Source: Betaproteobacteria bacterium
GTDB lineage: Bacteria; Pseudomonadota; Gammaproteobacteria; Burkholderiales; Casimicrobiaceae
Direction: 5' to 3'
NCBI GenBank assembly: GCA_003153335.1
Contig: PLYG01000409.1
Location: 1 to 12,862, forward strand
DNA: 12,862 bases
Numbering within the stretch: position 1 is the stretch's first letter; each line of letters starts with the position of its first letter. Positions 5,508 to 12,384 of the stretch are shown piece by piece. Under the pieces are notes generated by a model, which did no database searches, had not been told where the DNA came from, and was given only the letters and a program-made list of their open reading frames with translations. Position numbers and translations under genes: made by a program.

Positions 5508-7070
5508 TCAATTCTTCGGCCGCAGGGTGATGCCCTTGATCAGGATGATGGTGGCTTTACGCCCCGCATCAATCTCGACCACCGGGTACATTTCCTTGGC
5601 AGTGTCGGTGTAAAACTTGGCCACCGAGTTGAGCGCGCTACCCACGCCCTGATAAGCACCGTTCTCCAGCACCTGCGCGCCGCCGGCGCTCGACGCCAAG
5701 AAGCCGCCGGTGGCGACCGTGGAACTGTTCGTCACCGATTGCGCCATAACATTGCCGATGCCTGCAAGCATGCCGGCGATCATCGCGTTGGCGATGGCAG
5801 CGCCCTGCTTCGTCACCAGCTTGCCACGCATGCCGACCTTGCCGTCTTCGCCGACCACATAGCCATCGAGTTTCCCTTCGAGCACCTTGCCGCTGATGGT
5901 GATGCAGGTGAGCGTTTCGGTCCGCATGTTGGCGCGCTCGGTCGAGAGTGAGCCATAGCCGCCAGCCAGCACAAAACACTCCTTCACGTCGCTCGTATAG
6001 CGATTGGGGAGGATCGCCTCGTGCTTGATTCGAATCACCACCGGCGTCGGATTTTTTTGGGCGACCTGCGCGGTCGGTGCGTCCATGCCGTTGAGCAGCA
6101 CCCCGGAGAAGATGGCGCCGGCCGTCAGGGTCAGCGCCTCGTTACCCGGCCGCGTGTCGGCGATGTCGCGCTCCGTGCGATTGCCCCGGTCCGTCGAGTC
6201 GCCGTTCAAGCGCACCGAACCCGGTCCGGCGGATGCGCCAATGGCATCACCCGCCGGCAAACCGATCTTGCCGAGCTTGACGCCACCCGCATTCGGGTTG
6301 ACCGGATGCCCACTGGCATCGACCGGCGTGAGGGTGGCGCCAGTCGCCGGCAGGCTGCTGCCGCCAATCTTGATACTGCCCCCAGCGGCGGTGCCGGCAC
6401 GGCCTCCGATGCGCATCGAGCCGCCACCGGCGGTATCGTCTTTGTCCTTGTCTTTGCCCGTATCGTTGACCGCTTCCACGCCACCGCGACCCGCAGGGCC
6501 GATCTCCGGCAGCACCGGGCCACCCGGTCCGTAATTGGGCAACGGCGCCGAGACCGATGGTGCACCGCCCGGCTGGCCAACCGGCATCCGCGCGCCTGCC
6601 GGCCCACCACCCGGCCCGGTGCCGTTGCCGCCGCCGTTCGCGGTGCCGTTCTTCTCGTTAGCCTCCAGCACTTTGCCCTCGACCGCGCGCTCGATCTTTT
6701 CCTGCAGCGTCTTGCTGCTGACCACGTCTTCGAGCTTTTGGTCGATCTTGGCGTTGATGTTGTCGTTGGCGGTCTTGACGTTGTTGTCCACCGAGCGCAG
6801 GTAGGCCATTATGTCGCGCACCTGATTCTGCAGAGCGGCCATCTGGCTTTGCAGCGACTCGGCACTCAGGTCCTTGCGTTGCGGCAGCATCACCGTGGTC
6901 TCGGTGCGCTTGTCCGCCAGCCGGGCCTTGCCCTTTGGCGTGAACTGGCTGGCCGTGAACGCGGCCAGAATGATCAGCGCCGCAGCGCCGCCGATCATGT
7001 ACGACTTCTGCTGCTTCGGAGTCGCCGTGGACCAGAAGCGACGGGCGCTTTCGACGGGAGCGAAGGCCAT
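5508..7070 (-). CDS. traB: TraB, VirB10-like core complex scaffold
   Basis: The protein has 520 residues. It has a short cytosolic N-terminus, one membrane segment (25-42), a probable coiled coil (66-140), a Gly/Pro-rich linker (141-312) and a C-terminal VirB10-type beta-barrel domain (313-520). Strong TraB signature stretches are 'FSGVLLNGMDAPT', 'EAILPNRYTSDVKECFVLAGGYG', 'MRTETLTC' and 'YVVGEDGKVGMRGKLV'. TraB spans from inner to outer membrane and joins TraK/TraV to the inner-membrane complex. Two conserved cysteines (365, 389) could form a disulfide that the operon's Dsb proteins act on (inference). The linker contains two near-repeats, GGSMRIGG and GGSIKIGG. GGAG overlapping the traK stop lies six bases before the ATG. 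Confidence 0.95.
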   Translation of the reverse strand: MAFAPVESARRFWSTATPKQQKSYMIGGAAALIILAAFTASQFTPKGKARLADKRTETTVMLPQRKDLSAESLQSQMAALQNQVRDIMAYLRSVDNNVKTANDNINAKIDQKLEDVVSSKTLQEKIERAVEGKVLEANEKNGTANGGGNGTGPGGGPAGARMPVGQPGGAPSVSAPLPNYGPGGPVLPEIGPAGRGGVEAVNDTGKDKDKDDTAGGGSMRIGGRAGTAAGGSIKIGGSSLPATGATLTPVDASGHPVNPNAGGVKLGKIGLPAGDAIGASAGPGSVRLNGDSTDRGNRTERDIADTRPGNEALTLTAGAIFSGVLLNGMDAPTAQVAQKNPTPVVIRIKHEAILPNRYTSDVKECFVLAGGYGSLSTERANMRTETLTCITISGKVLEGKLDGYVVGEDGKVGMRGKLVTKQGAAIANAMIAGMLAGIGNVMAQSVTNSSTVATGGFLASSAGGAQVLENGAYQGVGSALNSVAKFYTDTAKEMYPVVEIDAGRKATIILIKGITLRPKN

Positions 7071-7073
7071 CGC

Positions 7074-8369
7074 TTACTCCCCGTCCTTGCTGACGATGAT
7101 GTTGACCGAAGTCTCCTGCCCACCACTGAGCTGCAGGAGTGGGAAGAAGGCGACGGCGCGCACGCCCTTCTGGAAGAAGGATTGCTCGGTCAGGGTGATG
7201 CGCTCTTTGCCGACGTTGCGCAACTTGTACCGATAGATGTCGTACGCCGCACCGGAGAAGCGCTTTTCCGGTAGCGCCTGAATGCCGCCGACCAGATTGG
7301 CCGCAGCCGCCGTCAGGTTTTCCTCCGTGAATCCGGCTGGCGGGTGATTGCGGGCGACTTCGCGCAGAAGGAACAGCATCTGGTCGGTGTACTCGTCAGG
7401 CATGCGCTCTTCGCGCGCCGTAGGTTTGTTGGCGGCGGTGACGCCCTCTGCGCCTTCGATCTGCACCACCAGCGTCTGTCCGGGGATCGCACGCGGAATC
7501 AACGTGAGCTGCACGACCGGCGCATTCGGGTCGTTGTTCTCCGTGATGAACAATTGAATCGCCCGGTCGCCTTTTGGCGTGACATAGACCGAGCTGTGCA
7601 GCTTGTCGATGGCCGCGTTGTTCTGGTCCACCCAGACCGGGTCTTTGAAGGGTGTGGCAATGCGGTTGGGGAAATTGCGCGAGATGGGGACGATGTCGTT
7701 GACCCCGGCTACGCTGCGCACGATCAGCGGCTTGCCGGCGTTCTGAGTGCCGGGCGCGCGACCGAGACCGGGCAACTCACTGGTCAGTGCGGTGGGTGGG
7801 AAGCTGGGCATCGCGGGCAGGCCACCGTTGATGCCGATGTCCGCGTTCGGATCGGCGGCGCGCGTATCCGCGTTGAGCCGGTTGGTCACGCCGCCGGTGC
7901 CGGGGACGATGGTCACCGCCGACTGCGGCTGGCTCATCGAGGAGGTGGTGGTAACCGTGCCCACGTTCGCGTTCTTCGGCGGTTGAACGGCCGGCTTTAT
8001 TCCGGGAACTGGGCCGGTCGGCATGGGTCCGCTCGGCATCGTCGTCGGGGCCTGAACGACCCGCGTGGTGTTCACCACCGGGTTCGGCGACGCGGCATTG
8101 CCTTGGCCTCCCGGCAGCGGCACTGACTGCGGCATCACTGACGGGCCTTTCGCGCCTGGCAGCGTAAACGTCGGCATGGCGTCGTTCTTCTGGCCGGGCA
8201 GCGCCGGCCCGCTGGGCTTGGCCGCAGCGGCATTCGGATCAGCCGGCTTGGGGCCGTTGCTGATGGGCGGCAAGGCGCCGTCGAAACTGATCTGGGCCAG
8301 TGCCGGTGCACCGCTCCCCACCAGCGTGAGCGCGAGCAACAACAGCAAACATTTACTTGGTACGCGCAT
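7074..8369 (-). CDS. traK: TraK, VirB9-like secretin with long Pro-rich insert
   Basis: The protein has 431 residues against about 242 in F TraK. A signal peptide (1-25, cleavage after ALA) is followed by a low-complexity Pro/Ala/Gly/Thr region (31-210) and then the TraK core (213-431). The C-terminal stretch 'YKLRNVGKERITLTEQSFFQKGVRAVAFFPLLQLSGGQ' is characteristic of the family. TraK sits in the periplasm and outer membrane, bound to TraV and TraB. The ATG at 8369 has a strong GGAGG eight bases upstream, two codons after the end of traE, so the genes are tightly coupled. The extra N-terminal region accounts for the size difference and may span the periplasm or face peptidoglycan; its function is unknown. 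Confidence 0.92.
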   Translation of the reverse strand: MRVPSKCLLLLLALTLVGSGAPALAQISFDGALPPISNGPKPADPNAAAAKPSGPALPGQKNDAMPTFTLPGAKGPSVMPQSVPLPGGQGNAASPNPVVNTTRVVQAPTTMPSGPMPTGPVPGIKPAVQPPKNANVGTVTTTSSMSQPQSAVTIVPGTGGVTNRLNADTRAADPNADIGINGGLPAMPSFPPTALTSELPGLGRAPGTQNAGKPLIVRSVAGVNDIVPISRNFPNRIATPFKDPVWVDQNNAAIDKLHSSVYVTPKGDRAIQLFITENNDPNAPVVQLTLIPRAIPGQTLVVQIEGAEGVTAANKPTAREERMPDEYTDQMLFLLREVARNHPPAGFTEENLTAAAANLVGGIQALPEKRFSGAAYDIYRYKLRNVGKERITLTEQSFFQKGVRAVAFFPLLQLSGGQETSVNIIVSKDGE

Positions 8370-8371
8370 GA

Positions 8372-9307
8372 TCAGCGACCTCCGGGACTGGCCGCCGGGG
8401 TGGCCGGAGCTGATTGAGTTGCCTTGGGCGGCGGGGTCGCCGCTTCAGGTGCAGGTGGGTTCGGAATGACGACCGTCGGCGCCACGCTGGGCGCGGCACT
8501 CGGGGTCGCCGTCGGCGGCGGGGTAGCGCCGACCGGCGTGCTCGGCACCACTGGCCCACCACCGGTGACCGCCGACGGCACGACTACGCCAGCGCCGCTA
8601 TTCGGGTTGGGATCGGGCTTGCCCTCTTCCTTCGGCGCTTCACCTGCCGGATTGATGCTGCCCGCTTCCTTGGCCTTGGCCGCTTCACGTTCCAACAGTG
8701 CCTTATTCGCTTCCATCCATTGCAGCGTGTGCGGTTCGATCCCTTGATAGGAGGCAAACTCCGTGATCAGGGGTTTGCCGTCGTTCATCTCGAATTTCAG
8801 GTCGTAGATGACCGGGCGGTATTCATACGGCCCGGAAATTTGCGGATTGAAGGACGACATGGTGATGGTGCCCATCACGAAGACCTTGGATGTGGACGGT
8901 TCCCAGATCACCTTGGACGGCGAGAAGTAGTTGAACGCAGCCGCACGCGCAAAGCGCGGATCGTCGGCGTACGCGAGAATCTGCGTGCGAATCGGTGCAT
9001 AGAGCTTCGGGTTGATGAACACCGAAAGCTGGTCGGCGACAAACTTTGAATTCGACGGCGTGATGTTGCCGAGCAGCGTGGCAACGAACAATCCAAACGC
9101 CTTGAAATACTCGGCGCCGGCGTTGTTCCATGCGACCATCATCTTGTCGTCCAAGCGCGGTGGGACCAGCACGATCCGCTCGCGATTGGTCAGTGCCAGA
9201 AACGAGGTGACGACGAGGGCCAGCGACAACAGTGAATTGGCGGCCAACAGCACTGCGTTGTTGCGCAGCGCCAAGTCCCAGTTGCGGCCGAAGAAGTCGA
9301 GTTTCAT
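8372..9307 (-). CDS. traE: TraE, VirB8-like assembly protein with Pro-rich tail
   Basis: The protein has 311 residues against about 188 in F TraE. It has a cytosolic N-terminus, a membrane segment (18-40) and a periplasmic VirB8/TraE fold (about 45-205) with 'RIVLVPP', 'FVADQLSVFINP' and 'YDLKFEMNDGKPLITEF'. An unusual C-terminal tail (218-311) is very rich in Pro, Ala and Thr. TraE is an inner-membrane assembly factor of the transfer complex. The start at 9307 lies 31 bases after the traL stop, with a weak GGA upstream. The tail is predicted to lie in the periplasm, next to the similarly Pro-rich regions of TraK and TraB. Confidence 0.92.
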   Translation of the reverse strand: MKLDFFGRNWDLALRNNAVLLAANSLLSLALVVTSFLALTNRERIVLVPPRLDDKMMVAWNNAGAEYFKAFGLFVATLLGNITPSNSKFVADQLSVFINPKLYAPIRTQILAYADDPRFARAAAFNYFSPSKVIWEPSTSKVFVMGTITMSSFNPQISGPYEYRPVIYDLKFEMNDGKPLITEFASYQGIEPHTLQWMEANKALLEREAAKAKEAGSINPAGEAPKEEGKPDPNPNSGAGVVVPSAVTGGGPVVPSTPVGATPPPTATPSAAPSVAPTVVIPNPPAPEAATPPPKATQSAPATPAASPGGR

Positions 9308-9338
9308 CGCTTGATTCCGTAGTTGTTTTGGCTGCTCA

Positions 9339-9623
9339 TCAGGTGATCATTTCCCGCACCAGCCCGTTACGAAATACTTTGTTCAGGCTCAGCAGGCCAA
9401 ACCAGTAGGCGAGATGAATCAGCACCCCGTCGAGCCGCGCGAGCTTGAAGCGCGAAAAGCGCACCATCAGTAGGCCGCCGGCGATCATCGCGTAGAGCAG
9501 GACCTCGAAGATGATCCCGACGCCGATGAAGACAATCAACGGCACCAGTTCATCCATCTCCCACCAGAAGAGCTGGTATTGACTGTCGATGAAGCGCGGA
9601 ATTGTGACGGTCTGCAATGCCAT
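9339..9623 (-). CDS. traL: TraL pilus assembly membrane protein
   Basis: The protein has 94 residues (F TraL has 91). The N-terminus has 'IPRFIDSQYQLFWWEMDEL', typical of TraL (R-x-I-D-x-P/Q-x-x-x-x-W/F-E-x-D). One long or two short hydrophobic segments follow (about 28-55), then a basic 'RFSRFKLARLDGVLIHLAYWFGL' stretch. TraL is a VirB3-like inner-membrane component needed for pilus assembly. The ATG at 9623 is chosen because GGAGG lies five bases upstream; a GTG at 9629 would overlap that ribosome site. The end carries tandem TGATGA stops. It starts the canonical L-E-K-B-V series. Confidence 0.92.
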   Translation of the reverse strand: MALQTVTIPRFIDSQYQLFWWEMDELVPLIVFIGVGIIFEVLLYAMIAGGLLMVRFSRFKLARLDGVLIHLAYWFGLLSLNKVFRNGLVREMIT

Positions 9624-9656
9624 ACCCACCTCCCCTGCTAATGTCCTGCGTTATGG

Positions 9657-9671
9657 CCTGACGGCGTCAGG
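9657..9671. repeat. 15-bp inverted repeat across the ompA-like stop
   Basis: CCTGACG-G-CGTCAGG is a perfect inverted repeat covering the stop codon of the OmpA-like gene, 33 bases upstream of the traL start. As RNA it can form a 5-bp stem with a 5-base loop. No U-run follows. Confidence 0.45.
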
Positions 9672-10377
9672 AGCCCTGCATCTGCACGGTCACGACGACC
9701 ACGGCGCGGCGATTCTCTGCGCGCCCTTCCTCGGTCTGGTTGTCCGCGACCGGGTCGCGCTTGCCCAAAGCCTTGGTTTCGATCTTGTTCGCTGCCATCC
9801 CGTGAGTGGTCAAGTAGTCGGCCACAACCTTCGCGCGCCTCTCCGACAGGCGGTCGTTGTAGGCGTCCGTCCCGACGCTATCGGTATAGGCGGTCACCTT
9901 CACGCTGCGCACGTCACTGGTGGGCAGTGCATCCAAGGCCCGGCGGGCCTCCGGCGACAGAACCGCTTTGTTGAAGGCGAAATGCACGGTTTCCGATATT
10001 TCCGGCGGCTTCATCGGCAGCGGCGGCGGCACGATCACTGCCTGCGCAATGGGCGCGACCGCAGTGACCGGCCGGGTCGTAACGGGCGGCGCCGGTGGTT
10101 CGATCCACGCGACCTGTTGCTTGTTGAATGACCACGCTTGGCCCTGCGCCTTCCACAGCACCGTCTCCGGCACGACCCGGATCACCGCCACATCGCTCGG
10201 GTTGCGCAGGCGCATGACTTCGAACTCTGCGCGCTGGATATAGGGGGACCGAGTGGCGACAGCCTCGTCTACCGGTGCTCGCCAGCTCGCGCAACCGGCC
10301 AGCACGCTCACAGCGAGCAGTGTCAGGAGCATCACCCGCGCCCGCACAGGGCGCGGCGTGCCCGAGGCCCGACGCAT
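9667..10377 (-). CDS. OmpA-domain lipoprotein
   Basis: From the ATG at 10377 the protein has 236 residues, with a basic N-terminus and a type II signal peptide ending VLAGC (Cys 29). A middle region follows, with a Pro-rich stretch (PPAPPV...PPPLPMKPPEI), then a C-terminal OmpA-like domain from about 'ISETVHFAFNKAVLSPEAR'. The domain has 'TDSVGTDAYNDRLSERRA' and 'NRRAVVVV', holding the Asp and Arg that bind diaminopimelate in OmpA/Pal proteins. It is expected to tether the outer membrane to peptidoglycan near the secretion channel (inference). The start leaves five bases after the previous gene and gives a normal lipoprotein signal. An ATG at 10443 would overlap the previous gene by 61 bases. 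The ribosome site is weak for either choice. Confidence 0.82.
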   Translation of the reverse strand: MRRASGTPRPVRARVMLLTLLAVSVLAGCASWRAPVDEAVATRSPYIQRAEFEVMRLRNPSDVAVIRVVPETVLWKAQGQAWSFNKQQVAWIEPPAPPVTTRPVTAVAPIAQAVIVPPPLPMKPPEISETVHFAFNKAVLSPEARRALDALPTSDVRSVKVTAYTDSVGTDAYNDRLSERRAKVVADYLTTHGMAANKIETKALGKRDPVADNQTEEGRAENRRAVVVVTVQMQGS

Positions 10378-10382
10378 CGTGC

Positions 10383-10784
10383 TCAAGCGAGCGCTGGTGA
10401 CGAGGCGGTGGCCAAACGACGGCGAGAACGGCGAAAACGCCATGTGAACATTCCCAAAATGAAGGCCGCCTCGGCAGCAAAACAAACATTTCGCCAAAAG
10501 CGAAAGGCGCGCTCGGAGTGCGCCTTGGCGTACTCGACCGATCCATCGCTGATCGCGTTCACGTAGAACATGCCAGCAGGCCGCAGATCGTTGGCAAACC
10601 GGTTCGGCCACGCGGTGAGCGTGGCTGCCGACAACATCCCAGCCCATGCCGGATTGTCAATTTGCCAGCTCGTCCACGCCCGTTGTTCGGTACTCATCGC
10701 CGGCGAGGATAGCACGGTAAGTGTTACCCAAACGAACAAGGCGGCCGTAACACGCGACCGAACCTCTGGATACCGCGCGCTCAT
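10383..10784 (-). CDS. Hypothetical membrane protein, 133 residues
   Basis: I do not recognise this protein. It has an N-terminal hydrophobic segment (about 13-28, signal peptide or membrane anchor) and a polar middle with aromatic residues and 'DNPAWAGMLSAATLTAWPNRFANDLRPAGMFYVNAI'. A second membrane segment (about 97-115) is followed by a basic tail (RFRRSRRR), which suggests a cytosolic C-terminus. Its start overlaps the dsbG-like stop as ATGA and it lacks its own clear ribosome site, so translation should be coupled. The OmpA-like gene follows after five bases. The Trp- and Asn-Pro-rich middle may be periplasmic. Membership of the transfer apparatus is inferred from context only. Confidence 0.75.
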   Translation of the reverse strand: MSARYPEVRSRVTAALFVWVTLTVLSSPAMSTEQRAWTSWQIDNPAWAGMLSAATLTAWPNRFANDLRPAGMFYVNAISDGSVEYAKAHSERAFRFWRNVCFAAEAAFILGMFTWRFRRSRRRLATASSPALA

Positions 10785-11656
10785 CGCTGGGTCGGCGACG
10801 ACATCGAAATCAGGCCAGCGTAACCTGCCTTGGCAACCACTTTTCCGCCATCGACATACACGAACGTCGGCGTCGCGGTCATGGGGATGGTGTCCTGACT
10901 GAACGCCATATTGGTTTCCAGCGCCACGGCGCCCTTGGCGAGGCGCTCCGTAGCCTTGCCGTCCGCTTGCTGCCGGAACATCCCTTGCAGTGCCAGTTCA
11001 CCTTTGCCGCCCAAGGCGTAAGCGGCCAGTGTGGAGGCCTTATCCGAACCGAGCGAGATCGGCACCCAGCGCACGCGCGCCTTGCCGCCCTTCTTCTGCC
11101 AAGCGCGGATGTCGTCATAGGCTGTCTTGCAGTGCATGCACAGCGCATCGACGAAGACATAGATCACCCGGTCACCAGTGCCGGTCTCGACGAAATTGAG
11201 GTGACTCAGGGCGTCCGGGGTCGCTGCCTCCGTGGGTACCGGATCATCGTTGCTCGACGTGGAGGCACCCGCCAGCAGCGGCGTGGCCTTGATGATTTCG
11301 GCGCCGGTCTTGCCCAAGGTCGATTGGGGCGCGAACTGGACGGCGGCCTCGGCGGTCAGATTGCGCTTGCTCTTGATGTCAATGGCCTGCCCGGCGATGG
11401 TCGTCTTGCCGTCCGGCGTCACATACATGATCGACGGACGCGAGCCGTCGCCCAGCGAGACAAATACTCCCGTCAGATTGCCGGGGCCTTCGAAGAACTT
11501 GATGCCCTGCATCACGGTGGGGTTGGCCGCGAAGATTGCCTTGACGGCCGGCGGCGGCGTGACCATCTTGAACATGGCGTTCGCCCCAGCAGGCGCGAAC
11601 ACGGTGGCGCCGGTCAGCAGTGACAGCAGCGCAGAACGAAGAGCAGAGAACTTCAT
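10781..11656 (-). CDS. DsbC/DsbG-like thiol-disulfide protein
   Basis: The protein has 291 residues, with a signal peptide (about 1-27, AGANA) and an N-terminal region resembling a DsbC/DsbG dimerisation part ('GIKFFEGPGNLTGVFVSLGDG', 'MYVTPDGKTTIAG'). A thioredoxin-fold domain follows, with redox motif CMHC (173-176) and a cis-Pro loop 'ATPTFVYVDGG' near the end. It is expected to act in the periplasm as a disulfide isomerase or chaperone for Tra proteins; DsbC homologues occur in F (TrbB) and SXT/IncA/C operons. The start overlaps the dsbA-like stop as ATGA, with AAGGA seven bases upstream. Isomerase versus oxidase cannot be told from sequence alone; full length and position favour DsbC/G. 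Confidence 0.85.
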   Translation of the reverse strand: MKFSALRSALLSLLTGATVFAPAGANAMFKMVTPPPAVKAIFAANPTVMQGIKFFEGPGNLTGVFVSLGDGSRPSIMYVTPDGKTTIAGQAIDIKSKRNLTAEAAVQFAPQSTLGKTGAEIIKATPLLAGASTSSNDDPVPTEAATPDALSHLNFVETGTGDRVIYVFVDALCMHCKTAYDDIRAWQKKGGKARVRWVPISLGSDKASTLAAYALGGKGELALQGMFRQQADGKATERLAKGAVALETNMAFSQDTIPMTATPTFVYVDGGKVVAKAGYAGLISMSSPTQR

Positions 11657-12384
11657 GAAGGGGTCCTTCCTTGGAAGATGGGTAGCATTTGGGAAATGAT
11701 GCCGTTGGCCAGTTGCAGCAGCATCACGTAGTCGCCGTTGGTGCGCCCGGCCTCGGTGACGAACTGTCCGCCGATAGCCAACGAGGGCGTGACTTCGACG
11801 CGGTAGCGCTCATAGCGCATCCGGGCCTGTACGATCTCGCGCGCCACAATGCCGTCGCGCCGCCAGCGGTCCAGCGCGGTCCGGTCGATGTGGGCGTCCT
11901 TGGCCGCCGCCAGATAGGTCGAGGGCGAGCCCCCGACGGCACCGGCATCCTGCAACTGCGTGTAAACGGCCTGTTCGAAAGTGGCCAGTCGATCCGGCTG
12001 GGCGCGGCGCACGGCGAAGTACGCGCGAGCCGCTTGCGTGCCAGTTTCGTCGATGCAGATCGGGACCGCCTCGAAGCGCAGCGGCTTGGGCAAGGTGGCG
12101 CCCCACGCCGCGATATTGGCCATGTGCTGCCGACAGAACGGGCACGAAAAGGCAAAGAAGGCGTAGACCTGCAGCTCGTCTTCCTTGAACGGGCCCACGG
12201 CCGTGAACGGCAGGGTTGGCTTCGCCGCAGCCGGCGGCATCGCCGACATACCGGGCAGCGTGGCGATCTGGCCAAACGCCGGCAGCACCAGCCCCGCCGT
12301 TGCTGCGCCGCCCAGCAGGCGCAGGAAACCCCGACGCGCGGGATGGCAACGGCACGACTGCAGCGCAGAAAGGTGTTTACTCAT
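11653..12384 (-). CDS. DsbA-like thioredoxin-fold protein with Tat-type signal
   Basis: The protein has 243 residues. The N-terminus has ARRGFLRLLGG, close to the twin-arginine (Tat) motif, then a hydrophobic stretch to about residue 38. The DsbA-like domain has redox motif CPFC (81-84) in 'VYAFFAFSCPFCRQHMANI', a helical insert, and a 'VTPSLAIGG' cis-Pro loop. It is expected to be a periplasmic disulfide oxidase. Its ATG at 12384 overlaps the stop of the upstream ATPase gene by eight bases (ATGAGTAA) and has GGAG six bases upstream. A longer reading frame to 12567 runs antisense-free but inside the ATPase gene and is rejected. With the next gene it forms an adjacent oxidase/isomerase-like pair. 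Confidence 0.85.
   Translation of the reverse strand: MSKHLSALQSCRCHPARRGFLRLLGGAATAGLVLPAFGQIATLPGMSAMPPAAAKPTLPFTAVGPFKEDELQVYAFFAFSCPFCRQHMANIAAWGATLPKPLRFEAVPICIDETGTQAARAYFAVRRAQPDRLATFEQAVYTQLQDAGAVGGSPSTYLAAAKDAHIDRTALDRWRRDGIVAREIVQARMRYERYRVEVTPSLAIGGQFVTEAGRTNGDYVMLLQLANGIISQMLPIFQGRTPS

Noticed and set aside
6021..7274. Long plus-strand open frame (about 417 residues) opposite traB, and similar ones at 621-1445, 2013-2918 and 11689-12579
   Set aside because: These are antisense shadows of GC-rich codon bias. The opposite strand carries recognisable tra and dsb genes, and these frames have no domains or ribosome sites.
10377..10647. Longer N-terminus for the OmpA-like protein starting at 10647 or 10443
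   Set aside because: It would overlap the preceding gene by 61 to 265 bases and place the lipoprotein signal far from the N-terminus.
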